A DNA stretch of 64,000 nucleotides, taken from contig NC_044917.1 in NCBI RefSeq assembly GCF_003576645.1, positions 2,811,738 through 2,875,737 on the forward strand, written 5' to 3'. Shown here in pieces: positions 57,183 through 64,000 of the stretch. Numbering within the stretch: the stretch's first letter is position 1; every line of letters begins with the position of its first letter. The position numbers were made by a program, and so were the translations under genes. The notes below the pieces were generated by a model. That model searched no databases. It was not told the origin of the DNA and was given only the letters and a program-made list of their open reading frames with translations. The DNA is from Ipomoea triloba (lineage: Eukaryota > Streptophyta > Magnoliopsida > Solanales > Convolvulaceae).

Positions 57183-60100
57183 TTAATCCTCTTCCTCAGC
57201 CTCCTCTAACCACTTGACAAAGGGTTCCAGCGACTTCACAAAAGTTTGCCTGAACACAATACAGATTTTGACTTGTCAGTAAACGGATTGTTGGCCCAAA
57301 TTATGCTGGTTTTCTCCTTAAAACGATAAAAAACAAAAGACGGGCTTACCTGCCCTTGGGGTTAGTTCCTTTGCGGAACCAATGAAGAATGGTATCCTCA
57401 GCAAGCACTTCCTGGTCATAAAGGGATCTTATAATTTCAGGGAACAGCTTCAATAGCTTGGCATCCTCATAGCACTGAACTTGGACTTTGTATATGAGTT
57501 CCAGCTCGAGTTTTCCGGTAGTGCAATATGTTTTTAACAGATCAGCCCATGTTTTCACCTGAACAAGGAAGAAGTGTAAATAATTGAGTGGAAACTGGAA
57601 AAATTCTTTGAATATTAAGACGAGAAACATACAACACGGTGAAATATAACAAAGCACTCCTAAAAGAGTGTGCCACAAAGCCTACCCTAGAAAAATACAG
57701 TAAAAGGAAGCACAATGTAAGGCATGAATAATTCACAAGGCATACAACACAATGATTTCTATTTACATCAAACACAGTAGATAGCTAGATAACCATCATT
57801 TTGCCCCTTAACCAGTTAAACCCGGGCATATATTGTGGAGGAACAAACACTGTTGATTTTCTGGTTAGGCATTCCCACATTAAACATAAATTGTGGATTA
57901 CCTGGCGAAGAGCTGAATTAGCATTCTGTTGTTGGTTCTTCCCAGACCACTGAACAGCATCCATCAAGACATCCCACAGAATCCGCACCACCTCAATATC
58001 TGGTAGGTTAGCATCTTTAATATGCTGTTTTACCGTTTCTAAGACTTCAGACATATCAGCTTCCTCAGATATCTGAGTTGTTAATGCAGTTTTCATGTCT
58101 TTGAGTTTCACCTCAAAAATCTTCTTTTTGTAGTACTCTACCAAAGGTAAGAGGTCCTCCTTGCTGTGAAAAAAAAGTGAAAGCGCATATGAAACACCTA
58201 ACATAACTTTATATGCACTACACAATAATAATAATAATTTTGGCCAGATGTCCTCAGATATTGGTTTTGTTCTGTACTTTTTCTTCTTTTTTGACAATCT
58301 TAGTTTCGTGAGCCAACATAATTAAAGTAAAGATAGCAGTATGTTCTATTTGATTTTAAACACTTAGGTTTCCATTAGGCCATTTAATGGTGATCATGGT
58401 CCAGGTGGTCAAAAGGTAAAGGATCCGGGAGATATGAAAACAAGAGTTTGCTATCTTATTTTTCTTAACATAGCTCGAAAACATATCTACTCACCTATTA
58501 AAAGCATCAATATGTACAGTGTCAAGAAAGTGCACTCAAGTATCAAACTATACAGAGTCAAGAGCGAAAGAAACCTCTTAAGTGGTAATACTTAATAAAG
58601 GGTCATAGGAGAAGAACAATTAATCCCAATTAAAATACTAATGAAACAATGAAACCCTTTGGCAATTACTGAGTCGTTATATCCACTTCCAATCTAATAG
58701 AAACTCTAAGAATCACAGATAAGATAGCAGCAGCAATGATAATGATAATGATAACAAGATTATGGTGCATGTTAGAATGTCTCTCTTTATCATTAAAAGT
58801 CACTTACGTGAAATGTTCAGAGAAAGCTTCAGGTGTCCTCTTTGCAGATGGGAAGAATTCAAGAAGATTGTCATCAACCTTACCCCGCTTAAGAATTGAT
58901 ATCAGATCATCAAGACTGTTGTCGACCAAATATACCTTGAAAAAGTCAGTGATGAATGAGAGAACTAGCCCTTTGGCAACAAGGTTATCTTTGAGAAGTG
59001 GTTGGAACACAGTTTCTGGTGGGAGCCCTGACAACTTCTGAGAAAATGCAAGGGCTGTAAAAATTGCGAGCTTCTTCCTTTCATTTTCCTCAAAGAGTTC
59101 CAATGACTGTAAGAATCTTCGCATAACATTTTCAAGATTCTTTATAAGAAACGGCTTTCTTCGTAGGATCTTCTGTATATAGATTACAGATGGAAGAATG
59201 TCTTCGCGCTTAGGCTCACACTCAATTACAGAATAAGGGTGGCGCTCCCCCTCATCAGGTTTGATTGTTCCAGGTTGTGTGCGGCCTCCTGTGAAAACAA
59301 CCTACAATAGCACCAGATACAAAGATGAAGATCAGAGTAGTGCATAGAAATACCAAGCATTGAGGGAATCAAAGAAGCCAATTGACATGGAAATGCCAAC
59401 ATAGACTATACAAGCAATGAGCAACCCAAAGCAATCACAAAGCTAAGAATCTTATGAGTGCATGACCAATAAGGTCAAATGACCTAGACATTACACGTGT
59501 ATAGTGAACTTCTGAAGAGATAATTGGAATAAAAAACACCAAGTCCAGTAGCACTCCATGGAACCATTTAAAATGGTCACTACGAATCTTATGATTTTAT
59601 GTGTCCAACAATGGTAAGTAACTGAGACATTACACATGTATAATGAATTCCTAAGCCCTAAATGGATAATTGTGAGTGAATACATTTTACAAACCAGTAA
59701 ATTAAGAAGCTTTTATTAGGGTGCCCAGGCATAGCTCAGCCTTTTATATGCCCTAAGGAACAATCCTCATATTTCTTGGCGAAATGCCCAAATTAGATAG
59801 AAGTGCAAAGTAGCCTTGGACTCAGGAGTAGCCAAAAGAGAAACATTGGATTTAAGATAATTACCTCAAAGAAGGTATCACCGTATCTTGAGAAGTTAAG
59901 CTCTGAAGACTCAACGCTCTTAGCAACAAGTTCCTGCACACAATAGAACATTTAGTCAATAGAATGACTATTTAGATGCCAGCAGCCAAATAAACCATAA
60001 GCTATAAAGATTTATAATAAATAAATAAATAACGCAAATACCAGATCACCAGCATTATCCAGGTATATCTGTATCACTACATCTGCAAATGCTGCAGGGT

Positions 60101-60958
60101 CCAGAGGCGCCGCAATATTCCGTTTGCGGGTCTTAATCCGCGTGCCACTACAGTTGCAATGAAAAATAATGATGATGAGTAACAAGAGAAAATCTTGGAA
60201 GAACCATAGTAATGGCAGGAAAGAAAGTAAATAACATAGCAAATGCTTGACACAATTGTTATTAAAAAATCGAACTTGAAAATAATCACTTACCCTAGAG
60301 TGGGTTTCTCCTTTGAGCTGCATCATTCCAAGACAAATATTGAAAAAGAAAAGAAAAGAAAAAGAACACATTTAGATATTAGAGAGTAAAAAATATCAAA
60401 TGAATAAACACTATATCAAAAACTTAAATTACCATCACCAATCCTTCATATGAAACATTACTTTTCAAGATAAAGAGAATATATCCATTAGAATACTAAT
60501 GGGTGTCTATATAGTGATATCAACACACGTACTTACACATTCAAGATAAACAAGAAATATATATCCATATACCCAAAAAAAAACACCCACACACACACAC
60601 ACAGTGATACAAAGCCACGAATCTGAAATCTATAAATTACAAATTCAAAAACTTCATGTAAAATTGCAAGGGGATCGTATCAATAGCTAGGGAAAAGCTT
60701 GCTTTAACATTAGAAATAAAAAGCAGACATCTTTCTAAAGTGAAACCCCCAAAAAAGAAAATACACACTTCAGAGTAAAATTAAACCTAGACCTCACCAA
60801 AAGCATTGAAATCTTTACTCTCTTTATCAAAAATTCGATGTTTTGGCAACTAAGAACCAGATCCCAGATCCAAAATCCCAAAATTGATTTAAAAATCGTA
60901 AAAAGAATTAAATCCGAAACATGAAATGATATAGAAAGCGACAAAATCGTTACCTCAT
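57183..60958 (-). CDS. eIF5-mimic / BZW-type W2 domain protein
   Basis: Eight coding exons: 60958-60954, 60317-60294, 60147-60042, 59933-59865, 59301-58808, 58163-57902, 57558-57350 and 57249-57183; 411 residues, GT-AG, in frame. The first exon supplies only ATGAG; joined to exon 2 it gives MSSKEKPTLGGTRIKTRKRN, the family's N-terminus. An ARM/HEAT-like helical body follows (DPAAFADVVIQIYLDNAGDL, LNFSRYGDTFFEVVFTGGR, ILRRKPFLIKNLENVMRRFL). A C-terminal W2/eIF5C domain has DVLMDAVQW and ILHWFRKGTNPKGR, ending in the acidic FVKWLEEAEEED. It matches At1g65220 and animal BZW1/BZW2 (5MP), which compete with eIF5 for eIF2 and restrain translation initiation at weak start sites. The plant function is inferred from the family. 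Confidence 0.92.
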
Positions 60959-62877
60959 AAACCAAGATCGAGATGAATCGGTGTAGAGGCGGATACCCTC
61001 TGGCCTCTGCTACTCGCGACGCAAAGCACGAAGAGGAGAGAAATGGGAAGGACCGACTGAGAAAAGAGATAGAAAGAGAGATTGATTCCCCGTGATTGTG
61101 AAGCCTCTTCGGAGATCTTATATACTCGGTATTTATGACGGAGTTGGGAAGTACACCGTATGTTTTATTTGTGACGATAAAGGAAAAGCATAATTAGCAT
61201 TAGAAAGTTTAGAAACGTGTATAGTTAGTTTACTTATCGGAGTATTTTAGGGGTGTATTCAATATTATTTATTTTTTGTAGGCTTTTAATGAATTTTTAG
61301 AATAATGAATTTAAATAAATTTTAATAGTAGGCTTTTAACATTTTTGTACGAATTTACTAAAGAGTATGTATCATTCCATTGAGATTCGAGAGTCATTTC
61401 ACGCCGTTTGATCACAAGATCTTTGTCAGACTAATATATTTGTTTTAAGTAGAAAAATAAAGACTGTGTTCAAGTTTAATTATTATGTCAAAATTAAAGT
61501 CATGTATTAAAAATAAAGTTTATGGTTAAAGGTATTGATGGCATAAGTTCAATGGCAGCAAAGGTCAGGAGACATATTAGTGATCCAGTCTAAAGAATAA
61601 ATAATCAACACGGTCAAAATAACTATTAAATGATAGTTATAACAGTGGTTACAGGGTGAATGAATACAATAAAGGGTGAATACAATATCGAAATGTTATT
61701 ATATTTAATGACATTTCAACGATTTTGTTGATGAAGGACAAAAAATAATAATGTCACAATAATACTATGACCAAAATATGATGGTTTAAAAAAAAACTAA
61801 AAATAAATTAACACCTATAAATTTAAAACAAAAAATGAAATTATCAATTCCCAGACAAATTATGCTATGGACTCGGGTTTACCTTGCAAGTAGACCAAAG
61901 TTCATGTTCACATTTTGAAAATTCTATGTTTATAATTTTAGAACTCTATATTCGCAATTTTAAATCTCAATATACAAAATTATATTACTCAATATTCACA
62001 ATTTAAAACAATGTTGATTTGACTGATAGTTAAGAGTGTTTGAAAATTCAAGAATATACCATTTTGATTTTTTTTTTTTGGAAACACAACCACACATGCT
62101 TAAATCATTAATATAATACAAGGTTTAAGGATAAACGACAGTAAGATAACAACCTACTTACCATTCACTTGTCTTATGAAAATCACACCAACCAATGCAT
62201 TTTTCTTGGTTTTTATAATAGGCAAGAATTTAGCAATTATTTTTTAATTGACGTGGGACTTGATTTTTAGCAATATTTTTCTTGAGGGAAGAAAAAAAAG
62301 TGAAGTTTGCGCACTCATGCGCTCCAACGGACACGTCAAAGTGACTGCTAGCTGGCGGCCACTATGATTTTAATCGTTGAGTCGTTTTCTTTTTTTAATT
62401 GTCATAAACATTCTTTTTTTCTTTTTCAATCATATTTTTGTATCTATCATATATTACAACCTAAAAAAATTGTGTAAAAAACCAAAGTAGTATGGATGTT
62501 CTTATTACACACCCAAAAAATTAAAATTATTACTCAATAATAAAAATTTTATTTGATATTATGTGTCATAGCAAATTAGTTATATTTTGCATGTATTGTT
62601 ACTATTTACTGGTCAAATTAACGTTTTATTCTTTGCTTATTTTACTTATTAATTTGCAAGTATTTTTATTTTTTAAAGATTTAATTTAATAGTATATATA
62701 TAGTTGGGGAAATGTAGTTTGTAGTAAATAATTTATAAAAAGATTTATGTTTATCTTATTACTATAATATACATAAATATAAATATATGAAGAAAGCGAG
62801 AGAAACGTGAAGCAAAGACGCCAAGGGCCAAGGCTGGCTGCAAGAAGCAAAGAGGAACGAACACTGTGAATATCCCA
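60959..62877. other. Divergent spacer between the W2-domain and IDI genes
   Basis: The first 150 bases are the 5' UTR/promoter side of the W2-domain gene. The rest is AT-rich. At 61862 one end of the GTGGACC-type MITE family is visible (CAAATTATGCTATGGACTCG), with A/T-rich text to about 62000 but no clear right end. No gene was recognised. Confidence 0.4.
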
Positions 62878-63707
62878 ATGTCGATGATGGCTTCTGTTCA
62901 AATCTGTCGGAGATTCTCTCCCCTAGTCGCCCGGCCGGCGATTTACTCTGCCAATTCTTCATTCCTCTCATCACTCTCTTTCGCCTCTTCTTCTCTTTCA
63001 ATTATGCCGATCCGCCTCCGCTGCCGAGCTTCAGTACACTCTGTCCGCGCCGCCTCCACCATGGGGGACACCATCACTGATGCCAACATGGATGCTGTCC
63101 AGCGCCGCCTCATGTTTGACGACGAGTGAGTACCTACTCTTATTGTCCTTTTCTTCTGTTTAATTATTGATCAGAAGGGTTTTTGTTCTAATTTCTGTAA
63201 ACCTCGTGCATGCGTGCATCGCTGTGTTGTTTGATTTTCATTTTCATCTTCCCTGAGTATTATTAATTAAGTAATTCCAAATAGTAGCTTTTAGGGATAG
63301 AAATCGCAGAAACCTAGCACCTTCTAGCATTTTCTCAATTTTGCCATTGATTCCTGTGTGTAAAGGTGAAATTTCCTTCCCAGCCCCCACACGGCAGCAC
63401 TCCGATTCAACATGCAGGTGATTTATAGGCCATGCTTGGTACTCACATGAAGCTCTGTAACTTTGCCGGGATTCAATTTTGTGTCCGATTTTGGCTTTCT
63501 GATGGTTGCGGGTGGTGGCAACTGAAGTTTGCTTGTTATGAATTGTTTTTTCAAGTCAATATCCAAAGACAGCAGGAACTTGTTTTCTAGTTTTGATGAT
63601 CATTTCCACCTATCCTTGTGAAGTTAAAAATTAGTTGTTTCTTGGGTGCAGGTGTATTTTGGTGGATGAGAATGACCGTGTTGTTGGTCATGATACCAAG
63701 TATAATT
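62878..63707 (+). CDS. IDI: Isopentenyl-diphosphate delta-isomerase, 5' part (gene continues past the window)
   Basis: Two exons are seen, 62878-63125 and 63652-63707; a donor GTAAGT follows 63707, so the gene runs on beyond 64000. The first about 60 residues are Ser/Arg-rich without acidic residues, an organellar transit peptide. The mature part starts MGDTITDANMDAVQRRLMFD, then DECILVDENDRVVGHDTKYN, the unmistakable start of plant type I IPP isomerase, which interconverts IPP and DMAPP for isoprenoids. An internal ATG at 63061 (MGDT) would give a form without the transit peptide, a known way in Arabidopsis to make cytosolic or peroxisomal isoforms. Catalytic Cys and Glu lie beyond the window. 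An ATG triplet cluster (62878, 62884, 62887) leaves the exact start open. Confidence 0.9.
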
Positions 63708-64000
63708 GTAAGTCAAATCTATGCCTATAAGAGTTAATTTTCTTTACCTTTCAAGTGCTTCTGATAAAATATCTTCCCTTAATCATCAAGCATGGAATTC
63801 TGGATTTTAGTTATTCTGTATTATTTTCATCATCATTAAAGGGGTGTAATGAGGGCATTTTGTTCAGTTTTGAGTGTTGCTCTTTAGGAATCAGATGACT
63901 ATTGTCAGCTTCTGTTGCTTTCTTTTCTAGTGTTTGATAACCCCCTGATTCTTCTTTATGGTTCCACCAAGTTCCTATTTGTGGGAATTTTAGTTCAAGT

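Noticed and set aside
1..64000. CRISPR arrays, operons, bacterial ribosome binding sites, complete tRNA or rRNA genes
   Set aside because: None is present. The DNA is a plant nuclear region; the tandem repeats seen are intronic or within transposons, and tRNA-like boxes belong to SINEs.

Overview
The window is nuclear DNA from a flowering plant, read on both strands. It has spliced genes with GT-AG introns, AT-rich spacers, an LTR retrotransposon, MITEs and a SINE. Proteins resemble those of eudicots. The repeat style (MULE-type MITEs built around a GTGGACC terminal motif) reminds me of Convolvulaceae/Ipomoea, but that is a weak memory-based guess.

Layout, left to right: (1) an intronless P-class PPR gene (minus); (2) an R3H-SUZ RNA-binding protein gene (minus, 6 coding exons); (3) a plastid HAD-type FMN hydrolase gene, FHY1-like (minus, 7 exons); (4) a CLAVATA2-type LRR receptor-like protein (minus, 2 exons); (5) a complete 6.4 kb Copia-type element with 456-bp LTRs differing at one base and a CTAAG target duplication, followed by a Tourist-like MITE; (6) a CBS-domain gene, CBSX6-like (plus, 2 exons); (7) an endosomal Na+/H+ antiporter, NHX5/NHX6 type (minus, 21 coding exons, three of its introns of U12 type); (8) a 504-bp solo LTR; (9) an A36/A39-type GPI-tailed aspartic protease (plus, 10 exons); (10) a plastid-targeted DUF2358 protein (plus, 5 exons); (11) a spacer with two 9-bp-TSD MITEs; (12) a clade-E protein phosphatase 2C (minus, 5 exons); (13) an 8 kb AT-rich spacer with MITEs, a SINE and a possible LINE fragment; (14) an eIF5-mimic/BZW W2-domain gene (minus, 8 exons, the first with only 5 coding bases); (15) the start of an isopentenyl-diphosphate isomerase gene (plus, runs off the edge).

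The genes are ordinary eukaryotic single-gene units, not a pathway cluster. Several resemble Arabidopsis genes that, from memory, sit together near At1g65220-At1g65380 (W2/eIF5C, DUF2358, A39, CBSX6, CLV2), so the window probably preserves an ancestral gene block with others interleaved. I reconstructed all exon models by eye from splice signals, reading frame and remembered family sequence; every joined frame is open from ATG to stop. The most notable observations are the three minor-spliceosome introns in the NHX gene, the very young but coding-dead Copia element 1.07 kb upstream of the CLV2 start codon, a 53-bp tandem array running into a splice acceptor, and loss of the N-cap cysteines in the CLV2-like protein.
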